A stretch of 24,957 nucleotides of DNA from NCBI GenBank assembly GCA_003427395.1, contig BFEA01000379.1, forward strand, positions 885,175-910,131, given 5' to 3'. Made by a program: the position numbers and the translations under genes. Shown here in pieces: positions 8,965-19,384 of the stretch. The stretch is from Chara braunii. Its lineage: Eukaryota > Streptophyta > Charophyceae > Charales > Characeae. Every line of letters starts with the position of its first letter. Position 1 is the stretch's first letter. A model generated the notes under the pieces. It saw only the letters and a program-made list of their open reading frames with translations. It made no database searches and was not told the origin of the DNA.

Positions 8965-9881
8965 CATTGAACCACGTGGAACTTGTTGTTGAGAACACCC
9001 TCCTATACTATTATCTCACCTCAGTCCTTCCAGTGGACCTGACTTTTGCTCATTCCGACACTCGGAGAAAGACGCGGACCGTCGTTAAGTGGAACGACCA
9101 CAACTTCTAGAGCTGTGGATCGCATATTATCAACTTCAAAGACTTTCTTGAGTAAGCCGGATCAAACTTCAGTCAAGGTCAGTTGATTGACTCAAAATTC
9201 CTTTCACACCTGTGTGAACCCACACTTTGTCGACCCTGTTATTTTGGATGTTCGAAAGAAAAGGTAGAGGAAAGTTGTGCGAGTCATGCATGTGATGAAA
9301 AAGTATGACTTGAGTGTGAGATTGCACTGGTTTTCTCTTGAAATTGTTGTCTTTGCGTGTTGTACAGGTAGGTAGAACGATGCTTGCAAAGGAGATTGAT
9401 TATGTATATTCGACAAAAAAAAAACCGATTATCTTCCTTCTACTTCTCACCTGCCTGCATGCAAAAAAAAAATTGTTTTCTTAAAAAACGTTAATTCGGT
9501 GCGTACCATAATACGAATTTCATTGAAAAAAAGCAGATATGGTAAAACAGACTTGGTATTTTTTCCTAGAATTGACTCATTTTACCCCGAATGACCTTAT
9601 CTACTTGTAGCTATCAAAATGGTTCTCATTCTTTATCTCCTCTGATTCTTTTCGTCTAAGTTACCTTGAACTTAGGAGGAATGATAATAATTTAAACCTA
9701 CTCGTGGTGAACACATTCTCTTTCTCTAGAAAGCATCTGTGACGGGGGTTTTGTTGCTTTAGGATCTGACCCTGTTATCGACCCAGAGTAGACCGTTTTA
9801 CGGGGGGGTACTCTGCCGACTCGGTGGAGATGGCCCAACTTCCGAGATCCAAGTTTTGTACTCGGGCGAGGAGGAGGAGTA
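8965..9881. other. No feature recognised
   Basis: Short frames only, no RNA gene, and a few short A runs near 9413-9423 and 9462-9470. Confidence 0.45.
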
Positions 9882-10058
9882 CCCCAGACCACTTCCTAGA
9901 GAAAAAAACATGCAACACTTCAAGCAATGCACCTGATCAAGAATCATTCGCGTATGAAGACGGATGTGTGCGTACCTAATTTTAGGTCGGTGGTAGGTTA
10001 GAATGAATGACTTTGGCAACACGTTTCATCAAGTCAAAACTTAAGGCAACATATTACC
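9882..10058. repeat. First copy of a 177-bp artificial direct duplication
   Basis: This segment appears to be repeated without change at 10097-10273, and the two copies are separated only by the 38-bp library junction sequence. It is most simply an assembly artefact in which both sides of a mate-pair fragment were joined in place. Confidence 0.93.
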
Positions 10059-10096
10059 CTGTCTCTTATACACATCTAGATGTGTATAAGAGACAG
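10059..10096. other. Nextera mate-pair junction adapter (library artefact)
   Basis: The 38 bases are two 19-bp Tn5 mosaic ends head to head; the right half is AGATGTGTATAAGAGACAG and the left half is its exact reverse complement. This is the known junction adapter of Nextera mate-pair libraries, not genomic DNA. The appearance of the same 38 bases at 20585-20622, again inside a duplication, supports that reading. Confidence 0.98.
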
Positions 10097-10273
10097 CCCC
10101 AGACCACTTCCTAGAGAAAAAAACATGCAACACTTCAAGCAATGCACCTGATCAAGAATCATTCGCGTATGAAGACGGATGTGTGCGTACCTAATTTTAG
10201 GTCGGTGGTAGGTTAGAATGAATGACTTTGGCAACACGTTTCATCAAGTCAAAACTTAAGGCAACATATTACC
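10097..10273. repeat. Second copy of the 177-bp artificial duplication
   Basis: Appears identical to 9882-10058 and offset by 215 bases. Lack of divergence together with the adapter between the copies argues for a technical origin. Confidence 0.93.
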
Positions 10274-11639
10274 TTGTCGGGTGCATCAATACTATAGTTG
10301 GTAGTCAACTCCTTGTTTGCGGTTGTATGCTTGTTTTGTGGTGTTCGACCTGAGATGGTCGGATTGTATTTCGATCTTGGGTTAATGGATGCATCTAATG
10401 ATGAGTTTGATTATTTTAGTTATTATTTCTGATTGAATATATATTCTTATCGACTACGATCGATTTCTTATGATGTAAATATATGTGGTTGTTATAATTT
10501 TCGTTTGAGTTATATGTCAAAGGGACTAGGATTATTCTGTGGGTTTCACGCTTGGTTCGTCCTAGTCGACTGACATTTGCGCCGCATCTAAGAGATCAAC
10601 GCCCTAAGAACGAACAACGTTCGGGTCTGCTTGGTGTTAACCAAGCGTATCTATACTACAACAAACGAGTAAACGCCCTCGATTGGTCTACCCCTGTGAT
10701 TGCATTTAAAAGCTTTCGTACGTGGGTCAGTAGCCCGGTAGGGATACACCCCTGAGGGTGGTGGCAGCCCCTTAGGGAAGATAAGATGTGCCCCGCTGAA
10801 ACCTATCGTGTCGTAGGGGATCGCGGGAAGTACAACTGACGCACCTTGTTAGAGCGGCGAAGGAACGACGCTACCTCGACCGTCTCAATGGTTCGTGGGA
10901 TTATTTTGCGTTGTTCCCGAGTTAACTTTGTTTTTGTTTTCTTTACTCCTCTGTGACATAGCCGGGAGAGCTCCCACACTTGCGAAAAGGCAGGAGCCCA
11001 TGCGCTCGACATCGCAGTGTTGTGAAGTTCATGCACTCGCCTTTTCATTTAGCCATCATAGTTGCGCTAAACAAGGGTGCTCTAAATAGGAAAGCAGAGG
11101 GTTGTGCAGTATCAGACAATCACTATCATAAGAGCAATCTGACTAGTCCATCTGCACACAATACTCAGATTATCATCAAGCTCAATCCAAAGATCTTATA
11201 TGCGTACATGCGATCACACAAAATTAGAGCAACAACATCACACACATTACGAGAATCAACTTTACAATTTTTCTGCGAGTCATACCCTGCCTTATGCACA
11301 AAAATTCGCACAAACTTTTCACTTCCCCATAATAAAAGTACTTAGTCTTTTAAGAAATGACTATTTAGAAAGAAGACTGAGTGAAAACTCCAAGAAAACA
11401 TAAGAAAAACCCACAATGATAAAGACCTTAGGTTGAGGTGCAAAAGCAGGTAAGTTGTGTCGTAACCGACCTGCTATCAAGCGATAATAGAAGAATGATC
11501 CTTCGTAGGATCAGACCGAACGAGTCAAGCCTCCAATCGAATTCGTAGACCTGTATCAAATTTCAAATCAAAGGGGACCAAATACTATGTTTAAAATAGA
11601 TGGAGGGCAAACACCACTCCTTAGCCTGAATCATTTACT
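10274..11639. other. Unassigned stretch with a hairpin-rich GC block
   Basis: No gene is supported. Between about 10530 and 10990 the sequence is GC-richer than its flanks and has short perfect stems: GCTTGGT with ACCAAGC at 10629-10646, CGAAC with GTTCG just before it, and CACCC with GGGTG near 10748-10761. In style this resembles the block at 5165-5580, although I could not align the two. Confidence 0.4.
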
Positions 11640-12245
11640 AACGTTTACCTTATCTCCCTTAGAAGTCATCGAAAATTTGGCATCACCTCGCCAAATTTTT
11701 CTAGCAGAAAATAATCTAGCACTCTAGATTCCATAAAATTTTGGCAGCGCTCCCCGCATGAAAAATGTCTCTTCAAAATTTTCACGACCTAAAAAATGAC
11801 TAACTCTTTTCAGGTTTGTAAAAATTTAGGCAGCGCTTTCTGTCGGAAAAGGAGACAGTCAAGATTTATACAAAGCTGAAAATATAAAAACAAAGTGCAA
11901 CTATACCTATGACTAACTGTCATACACCTATCTAGCAATTAGAAGTAGCGATAGTCTACATGACCTCTTTCTTTGAAGGTGAGATTGTGTGCTAACACTA
12001 GTGCTAACTCCTAGTAAGGTCAGACCTATCTATCCCAAGCTTCCCTCCCCATCATCCATTATAGTCTATCTATGGTTCCAACACTCGACGAGCATCTAAG
12101 CAACTAAAGCTATTAGGAGATGGCCCAAACCGAGTGCCCATCAATCAAACATGCATAATCAACATCTCTTTCTCAATCTCACATTAACTTTAGCCAAGTA
12201 GTTCATTAATCTCTCAATTCTTTTAACCCTCTGTAAAACCCCATT
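11640..12245. other. Diverged repeat-derived sequence left of the minisatellite
   Basis: A short phrase, AAATTT(T)GGCAGCGCT, recurs in variant form near 11668, 11740 and 11824. I recall similar GGCAGC phrases together with 'CAACTTAGG' repeats from plant LTR-retrotransposon non-coding regions, so this could be part of such an element. That is memory-based inference: no LTR pair, primer-binding site or pol domain was found. Confidence 0.3.
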
Positions 12246-13410
12246 TCCTATAGCATAGGATCAGACCGCCCCAACTTAGGGGTGTGTCAAACTTACATGA
12301 CTGAAAACGTATGTCCAGACTGCCTCAACTTAGGGGTATGCTCGACCCAACATAAACTACCAACATAAAGCATATGACCAGACAACCCCAACTTAGGGGT
12401 ACGCCCGACTTTTGTCTAACTGACGACATGAGGCATAAGGTTAAACTGCCGCAACTTAGGGGTATGCCTAATCCGCCTTAAACGGATATTAAGTATAACA
12501 TAGGATTAAACTACCTCAACTTAGGAGTATGCCTAACCTGCCTAAACAAATACAAACTACGAATGATAAAACCGCCATAATTTAAAGGTACGTCCAACCT
12601 ACATAACATCAATGACAGAGGGCATATCGCTAGGACACCCCAACTTAGGGCACGCCAAGTTAGCCTATACAATTTATGATACATAAGGCAATGTGATTGG
12701 ACCGTCCCAACTTAGGGGTACGCTTGACCTGCCTAACAAGTTTCAAACGACGTATGACTAAGCCGCCCCAACTTAGGAGTACACTTACTAACCTTCGTAA
12801 GAACAATTCAAACAACCATAAATACTTTCCACAAACTGTACAAATTTATTTCTTCTTAAACAAAATGATCATACATACCCAACTTAGGGAGAAATCCAAC
12901 CCTGCCTTAGTTGTGTTTAAAAAACTAAGAAGATTTTATACTAACTCTCTGCCTTTTATGTTATCATTGGCATAGGACTGAACCACTCCAACTTAGGGCT
13001 ACGTATAACTTGTCTAGGTTACCTCTACATTGTACTCTTGATTTGCTTGTCATTCTCTTCTTGTCACACCTGACTTATTGACTGGACCTCCCAACCTAGG
13101 GTGTCAACCTGTTAGATGCATATATAATATATATATCAGTTCTTATACTTCAGAGTACCGTTTAAGTTCATAGCTTATGGCTAGGCCGCCCTAACCATGG
13201 GGTACGCCTAGTCTCATGTTGTTGTCCCCCTCAGAATAAAACACATACATAACTAGGTTTACTCAACTTAGAATATCCCCAGTCCTTCTTCAACAGCCCA
13301 AAAAGAAACATCAGAGATCCGAGCTTCCTAACTTAGGGCGCCCGTCCTCCTGTTCAGAAACCCCAAAGGAAACAAGCGGCCCAATTGTCCAACTTAGGAT
13401 AGGTCAAACC
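12246..13410. repeat. Diverged minisatellite, about 16 units, core CAACTTAGGGGTA
   Basis: The core CAACTTAGG with variants starts near 12272, 12326, 12389, 12452, 12517, 12576, 12641, 12708, 12769, 12880, 12989, 13093, 13192, 13264, 13329 and 13390. Spacing is mostly 54-72 bp, with four intervals of about 100-110 bp. A typical unit reads GGA(T)NAGACCGCCC-core-CGCCTAACCTGCC followed by a variable AT-rich part. The core is quasi-palindromic (CCCC...GGGG). Units are well diverged, so the array is old. It may be a transposon non-coding region rather than a free satellite. Confidence 0.85.
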
Positions 13411-15380
13411 CTTAAAGGTCATGCATTCAGTCCAACAAACAAGAATAAAACATAGCACCGAGCCACTCAACATAAAGTGACTCAGTCTTTGGTTGACCCG
13501 GTCAAACACAAGCGAAACACCTTCCTCACGCCTTGCCCCATTCATATTGTCCGAATTCACACAATTAATCTGAATTATCATACATACTCACCAATTTAAC
13601 CTTTCAGATCATGTCCTCAACTCTAAACAACCAAAAGTAAATAGCTTTCTCAGTCATACTTTCGGGCTTGTAATGGCAAAAGGTACTATAGTTTAGGGGC
13701 TGGGATCACACGTGTAAAACAAATTAATACCCGAATGTTCCTTGCCTCCAGAACCCCGCCCGGGCTCTGTCAGAGCTCCCACAATCGGTGGGCAGACTCC
13801 CCACATAGTCTTGATGCCGTCCTACAGGTTACAATCCCGCCTGCCGCCTTCCTCTCGTAACCTCAGATTAGACATTGAGTAAGAAAGACAAGATGAGAAG
13901 TTTTCAGACGCTCGAGATATAGGAGAGGGACATACTTAACTCCCAGGAGAGGACCTTGATACCTTGAAGCGCCTGAGGGTCCTACAATGGTGGCCAAAAC
14001 GAATGCAGTAAAGCCGGCCGAACCACGACCAAGAGCCTCAAGTAGTCGTCTCCAGGCAAGTCTCCAAGTTACAACAATACTCCGGTTGCAGCGCCCGGTT
14101 GCTCCTCGAGTATTCAAAATGTTGTTCCCCCTGACCGAATTGCTGCTATGCAGCCTAGAAAACCTGCGTTCGAATAGAGTCTCCCCTGTGCTTTATTTGG
14201 AGTGCATGCGATACTTAGTCAAACAGTAGCGCAGACAACAGTCATGTGCAGTAGCCTGGCAAAATAGCAATGCCCAACAATGCACAGTGCCACGCAGCAA
14301 CTATACACAATAGCAACGCCCAAAAAGAAGCGCAACCGAAGCAACACAACACCGCATCAATGACGAGTATCGTGACGATGTAGCCCAACTACCTTCGCTC
14401 CACCAGCTCGAGTTGGTCACCGCAATTCGCAGTCCGAACTTGATCAACAACTGCTGAGGATGAACAACAATAACAATGAAGTGTACATAGACATCGACCG
14501 TGCAACAACAATGTACGAAGCAGTAGTTTACCTGAACACCAAACCAAAGTTAATCCGTACACACACAACTTTGAAGGAGAATCACCCTAGCACAAATGGT
14601 AGCAACAATTTTTCGCGACACAATTTACGTAACCTGCTGTTTCAAGTGCACAATAGCAGTAGCACTTGCGTATAAAAGCATTGCTCTCTGACCGGGACTC
14701 AACAGCTCAGATGAGCCACAAAAGACAGCACACAATATGATGGGCTTAGTAACCTTGTGATGAACACAGCAAGTCGAAGTAGAATCAGAACAAACAACAC
14801 TATGATGACGATCCAGAGTGTAGCAGTAGCTAGCAAACAGCAACAAGATACGACTCAACGTTCGCTGCGTGAAGCCGACCATCAATAGATTGAGTCAAGA
14901 ATCAAGTTTTCCTTCACAGGATCAGTACTGAGCTCTCAATCTGATAATCCTTGTCGTCATTTTAGGCCCTGGTGAGCCTCAAAAGCGGCCTCTTCCCGTA
15001 CGCTTCTGCTCCTACTGACTCTCCTTCCTTGATCTCAACGGATTCGAGGATTAACGAAATAACAGATGTTCCCGACTTTGAGAAAAACGACGACTACTAG
15101 GATGAACTCGACGTAGGGGCGATCTTGAGGCTGAAGGGAACGAATGCAATGAATCAGCGTGCATGTAGGGTTGCACTGCTCATCATATCTACAAAATGAG
15201 ACTGAATCATTCACTGGAATATGGACCGGAGTCTCATGCTTGTTCCAGAGCGCTACTTGGCACCGTAGCTCGCTTCTCGATTCGCCCACATCATCAGTTC
15301 ATTTGTAGGTTGACAGCTGATCGAGCTTGTGGCCAGATCCGATCGGTAGCAACTTCTATAGATAGTTGAGAGCACCAAGG
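13411..15380. other. Unassigned stretch, possible decayed gag-like remnant
   Basis: No intact gene. From ATG 13987, about 40 codons of proline/arginine/serine-rich sequence read on, and a shifted frame stays open to about 14177 with proline-rich sequence. This is the sort of composition seen at the start of some retrotransposon gag proteins. There is no zinc knuckle, protease or polymerase motif, so I only note it. AGCAA-rich low-complexity sequence follows at 14260-14350. Confidence 0.25.
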
Positions 15381-15398
15381 TGAAGTGGGGAGCATAGT
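15381..15398. repeat. Target-site duplication, left copy
   Basis: TGAAGTGGGGAGCATAGT is repeated exactly at 15557-15574 on the other side of an A-tailed insertion. An 18-bp duplication is typical of target-primed retrotransposition. Confidence 0.88.
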
Positions 15399-15556
15399 TT
15401 TTTTTTTTTTTTTTTCTTTAATAAACGGGCCCAGTGCCCAAGGCTGATGTTATCGAGAGGAAGATTGAGGCCAGGGTCCTCACAGTCTACCCGGAGTGAC
15501 CGAACCAAACATGCTGAGAACCGGGCTCAGCGTCCCTCATCTGATGATGATGATGA
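15399..15556 (-). mobile_element. 5'-truncated non-LTR retro-insertion, 158 bp
   Basis: Read on the minus strand, this begins with (ATC)n, runs through GACGCTGAGCCCGGTTCTCAG and the family 3' signature GCCTTGGGCACTGGGCCC, then an ATTAAAG string, and ends in a poly(A) tail (the T run at 15399-15415). It is bracketed by an exact 18-bp duplication, so it is a retro-insertion of only the 3' end of a LINE or of a SINE. The signature recurs at 1787-1816, and a 25-bp block (15512-15536) recurs at 16577-16601, which shows a family with several copies in this window. Confidence 0.85.
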
Positions 15557-15574
15557 TGAAGTGGGGAGCATAGT
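15557..15574. repeat. Target-site duplication, right copy
   Basis: Exact copy of 15381-15398. It overlaps the end of a (GAT)n tract at about 15542-15558. Confidence 0.88.
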
Positions 15575-15687
15575 AACTGTCGGGTGCGAGGATAACGACA
15601 ATTAGCAACAGAACCGTATCTCAGCATGTCATTGAGTGGTAGCGCTTCGGACAAGAAACATAACAGTGCGACCTTTCTGGAGCTCAA

Positions 15688-15807
15688 CCATACAACTATG
15701 TGCAACATGAGAATGAATCTATCTTTCCGCTAAAGCACGAATAGATGCCATACAACTATGTGCAACATGAGAATGAATCTATCTTTCCGCTAAAGCACGG
15801 ATAGATG
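15688..15807. repeat. Recent 60-bp tandem duplication
   Basis: 15688-15747 and 15748-15807 are identical except for one base (CACGAATAG against CACGGATAG). One difference in 60 implies a recent event or an assembly duplication. No adapter sequence lies between the copies, unlike at 10059 and 20585. Confidence 0.95.
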
Positions 15808-16488
15808 CATCCCCAAATGGACATGCGCACCACTACCAATTTTTTTTTTTCTTCTTGGAATCCCGATGATGAGCAAGGCTCGTACCTCCCGAACGGATAA
15901 GCAGAAAGCACCTCGACCCCGACGTGAACTACCTCAATCCCGACGGCGATCACTCATCAACATTATGCAGAATAGCACCGAAGCCCTCCTCTCCCCTTCA
16001 TTCGATTGTGCATTCACACGTGCCTACCAACTCCGCTGCTGCACCTGGCTACATTCTTCCCCCCACTCTTCAAGTTCCTTGTCGCCTACTACCTATCCGC
16101 TAATGATGATGAACCTTTAGTCATAACATGGGACGGTGCATCTATACAAGCGAGATGATCCATACGGCGGCGGAAAGATCACGAAGCCGATGATGTAGAG
16201 CATGCCCACCATAATGCATGTGAGCGGGTAACACTCCGATCGAAAGGTCGACTATGATCCATATGCTCGGTGACGACGACAATGATGACTACCCACACGC
16301 ACAAGCAAGAGTGCATCTTCCGCTAGAATATGGAAAGATAGGGTCCAGACAAGTACCGCGAAAAGGGCGACCAAAGAGCAAGTGTCGAAATTTGTGTGCC
16401 TTGCCCAAACAGAGACCGAAGCTTCCCCTAGAACATGGAAAAACACATTACCAATTATCCCTATATGGCAACACCTTTGTCTTTAGAA

Positions 16489-16490
<2 letters not shown>
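15808..16490. other. No feature recognised
   Basis: Frames such as 15866-16120 and the left part of 16254-16607 have no recognisable motif. Short ATG/GAC-rich stretches are present. I see no RNA gene. Confidence 0.4.
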
Positions 16491-16539
<49 letters not shown>

Positions 16540-16541
16540 NN
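16491..16541. repeat. Poly(T) of about 49 bases ending in NN
   Basis: A very long T run followed by two unresolved bases. It is the likely poly(A) tail of a minus-strand retroposon whose body continues to the right. The Ns mark a place where assembly could not span the homopolymer confidently, so its true length is unknown. Confidence 0.9.
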
Positions 16542-16610
16542 AACAAGGCTCCAATCTATTCGTGGGGAGCAGCACGTGCTGAGAACCGGGCCCAGCGTCC
16601 CATATGAAAG
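16542..16610 (-). mobile_element. Minus-strand retroposon fragment of the same family as 15399-15556
   Basis: 16577-16601 matches 15512-15536 at 24 of 25 bases in the same orientation, and a poly(A) tail (the T run at 16491-16539) follows on the minus strand. Translated on the minus strand, both copies read a similar D-A-G/E-P-G-S-Q-H-V peptide, which may be the C-terminal end of a lost ORF or chance. The 3' sequences after this block differ between the copies. No target duplication was found, so the limits are approximate. Confidence 0.5.
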
Positions 16611-16875
16611 TTAAACCACCAGTACTTGGCCCAGCTATTGAAGCCGAGCCTGAATATGCCCTTTGCGCCGGTTTTTGCCGAGCCTGCAGTGAATGGGAAA
16701 AAATACGGAACATTTGTTGCTTCAAGCAGGTGCCGCCCCTTATGATGGACCTGCTGCCAGCAGATGGAATGTAAACAGGCCGTCGTTTTCTTGTTTCCAC
16801 TCAGGTGGCACCCGAAGCCTCGCCAGGAGTGCAGCCAGTGTGAAAGACCTTAAAAAAAAAAAAAAAAAAAAAAAA
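16611..16875 (+). mobile_element. Poly(A)-tailed + strand fragment
   Basis: The sequence ends with about 24 A at 16852-16875. The body has no recognised domain. It is immediately followed by the same GGTGAAAAGGGAAACC string that follows the LINE poly(A) tail at 23546-23563, so it is probably the 3' end of an older retroposon lying head-to-tail with the LINE. Confidence 0.5.
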
Positions 16876-16877
16876 CG

Positions 16878-16904
16878 GGTGAAAAGGGAAACCAAGCTAT
16901 GCAC
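16878..16904. repeat. 27-bp direct repeat, left of the LINE
   Basis: Identical to 23564-23590; starts GGTGAAAAGGGAAACC and ends GCTATGCAC. It is either a target-site duplication of the LINE or a module junction shared with the LINE 3' end. The next four bases (TCAC) also match the module start at 23418-23421, which favours the second reading. Confidence 0.85.
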
Positions 16905-17227
16905 TCACGATTCAACTGCGAAGGGGGGCGCCGGTTCGCGGCGCTAGCGCTCGGTCCCGCCGCTGCCAGTTCACACCGGCCTAACCGCCCTCGCCCAGCC
17001 TCCATGCCGGCGCGAAGGTTCACACGAAGTGTCTAGGAATCAGCAATGTCTGACCTTGCATGGCGTGTAGGTTAGCCCTATCAACCAAACCAATCATATC
17101 AAACCTTGGTAACTTGATTTTGGAGATTATACTACCATCTCCAACAGTAACGAACGGCCGAAGGGCGCATTGACTAACCTTGTCCAAATTTGAGTAAGCA
17201 GTTCAAGTTGACGGGATCTTCTACGCC
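16905..17227 (+). promoter_or_regulatory. LINE 5' leader, likely internal promoter region
   Basis: 323 bp between the left direct repeat and the ORF1 ATG. The first ~80 bp are very GC-rich (GGCGCC, GCGGCGCTAGCGC), as seen in the CpG-rich leaders of some L1 elements, and the rest is mixed. The promoter role is inferred from position only; no core motif is evident. Confidence 0.4.
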
Positions 17228-19168
17228 ATGGATGTTGACAAAGTTCGACCGCACGGAGGAGATGTTGGAATGATTGGAGCTGAAGGAGTGGCGGCATCCC
17301 CGAGACCATTGGTGGAAGAGGATGAAGGTATTAACCCCCAGAACCGTTCCCCCCCCCCAGCAGAGACAAACTACTGGGCGGAGGAGGAACGGGTGAGGGA
17401 TATGCTGACGAAGTGCTTCGACATCGGAATCCTCCCAGCAGGCTGGGACATTGGGCAGCTGAAGGAGGATGGGAATAAGGCCCATTTCACTTTGAACCCA
17501 TCGTTAGATGAGATCAAAGTCAAGTGGTTGAAGGAGAGAACCGTGACGGTTATCTTTCAAGAAGGGTCAAAGAATCTGCCGAAGAGGATTAAGGAGGATG
17601 TCATCCGGGCGCTTGAAGATATTTGGATGGGCGAAGGAAGGTTTGACCCCTCTGTTACTCGGGGCAGAATACGCATCGAACCGAGCAACGTTCTGTCCTA
17701 TGTCGCGAAGGACGCCAGAGTTACGGAATGGATGCTTCAGGAAGGAGAGACTAGAGTAACTCTCAGGGGGAGATGGCATAGTATAACCTTCAAGCCGTGG
17801 CTTACGAAGAAGGAAATCCAGGACACTAAGAAAGAAGCAGCGTAGAACTACTTTTGGATAAGAATTTTAGACGTCCCCATCGACGCCTACTGTTACCTGG
17901 AATCGGCAGCAAAACATTTAATTGGACAAGTCCTCAAAGTGTACCCTCCGGAGAAAGACGCAAGAAACCCTCAGCTGATCAATGTCAGGATGGATATGGC
18001 GGTGGAAGCACTTTCGAGGCAGAAGGAGTTTATCTCCTTCACAACCTTCCAGGGGCAAGTGATTGAGCTCAAAGTGGCCAACGCTCAAACGCCGTGGTGC
18101 AGTCGCTGTCGTCGCTTCTTCCATGTCGTGGAGAACTGTACGAGACAAGGAAGAAGGAGAGAACCGAGTCCGGCCCCGAGCAGCTCGTCAGCATCCAGTG
18201 GTTCGCGGCAGTCAAACTCGCACGGAGACCGGAGCCGTAGAAGGAAGTCGCCAGAACCTGGAAGAGCGTCTAGCGAACCTGCGAGATCGCCTACCAGAGC
18301 GTCTAGTATGAACGGGAGCAGACCTAGGCAACCGACCTACTTCGGGCAGCTGAAACCACCCGGTGGGAGTAATCTTCACCCTGGGCATGAGGGACCTGCG
18401 GGCATGTCAATCAGGGACAACCCTTTCTTCTCCCCTGAGGCGAGGAATGCAAGATAGGAGAAGGGAGGGAATATCCCTCAGGGGGACAAAAGCTCGATGC
18501 AACCTGGATCAGATTCAAGGACAAACGGAGAAAGGATTGGAGTTGCAATCCCGAGAATAATTATCGGAGGGAGCGGGGAGGCATCCACGTCTCAAAATCA
18601 AGGCACTAGGAACCTATGCCAAGGTCCAAGGAAAGAGACAACGCCCACCAAGCTTCGAAGGAGGCTAAGTGAAGATATGGATGCTTTGCGCATCGAAGAA
18701 GAGTTAGACGGAGTGCCCTCCTCCTCGTCAACCCCAGGGCAGATACATGTCCAGGGAACAGCCAAGAGGAACAGAAGGCAGACAACGAGCACGAAGGTAG
18801 GAGATCACGATTGGGAGAAGCACCTTCTCCCATTGTTGTTCCTTGCAACAGTGGAAGGTACCTTCATACTCGCCTGGGCAGCAGAGCAAGGGGTAACGTG
18901 TCTCCCCTCTCAACCCATTCCAGCCCCCCCGATGCCTTTAGACATTCTCAATATCACTCGTAGGATGTATGACTCGGACATTGCGGTTAGGAATATCCCG
19001 GATATTCCTACTCCTCGTTTCTTTGTCGAACTTCCAGGATTGAAGGCTAAGCTTTTTAGCCCCCTTCTTGACGCCAGAATCACACAAGAGTCCCTCAGCA
19101 GATTGGTAGATCGGGGTTTGCGTCTGATCCCCAAAGAATGGTTTATGTTCCCTAACCATCCTGAATAA
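17228..19168 (+). pseudogene. LINE ORF1 protein (CCHC zinc-knuckle, gag-like), broken by two in-frame TAG stops
   Basis: ORF1 of plant L1 elements makes an RNA-binding protein that coats the element RNA. The start ATG at 17228 lies in a good plant context (GCCATGG). One frame runs 647 codons to TAA 19166-19168, interrupted by TAG at 17843 and at 18455. About residues 95-280 have DUF4283-like character, including an FWIRILDVPID segment right after the first stop. A canonical C-X2-C-X4-H-X4-C knuckle follows (Cys 18098, Cys 18107, His 18122, Cys 18137). After that comes a Ser/Arg/Pro-rich tail. The last 220 codons (18497-19168) are unfamiliar and include a hydrophobic LLPLLFLATVEG stretch. Because frame is kept across both stops, they are probably point mutations. 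A less likely view is that ORF1 ends at 18457. Confidence 0.82.
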
Positions 19169-19384
19169 GCGAAGATTAAGTTGTTAGGGGATGGTGATGC
19201 GTCCTGCCTAGGACTGTTGAATCAAAAAATTCCTAAGTTGAGGTCGCTCGGATTGCCTCCTTCTTCGCATTTATTACACAGAGATGGGACACAGGGTTCA
19301 CTTGTTTCTCACGAGGCGTCGGGATACCCTCTCTTCGCATCCAATCTCGGCAAGACTCTGACGCGAATGCAACAAATTAAGGTG

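Noticed and set aside
10059-10096. Perfect 38-bp palindrome that could be an operator, attachment site or transposon end
   Set aside because: It is exactly two Tn5 mosaic ends head to head, the mate-pair library junction, and occurs twice within artificial duplications.
12246-13410. CRISPR array
   Set aside because: Repeats are diverged, spacing varies from 54 to 111 bp, and the setting is eukaryotic with no cas genes.
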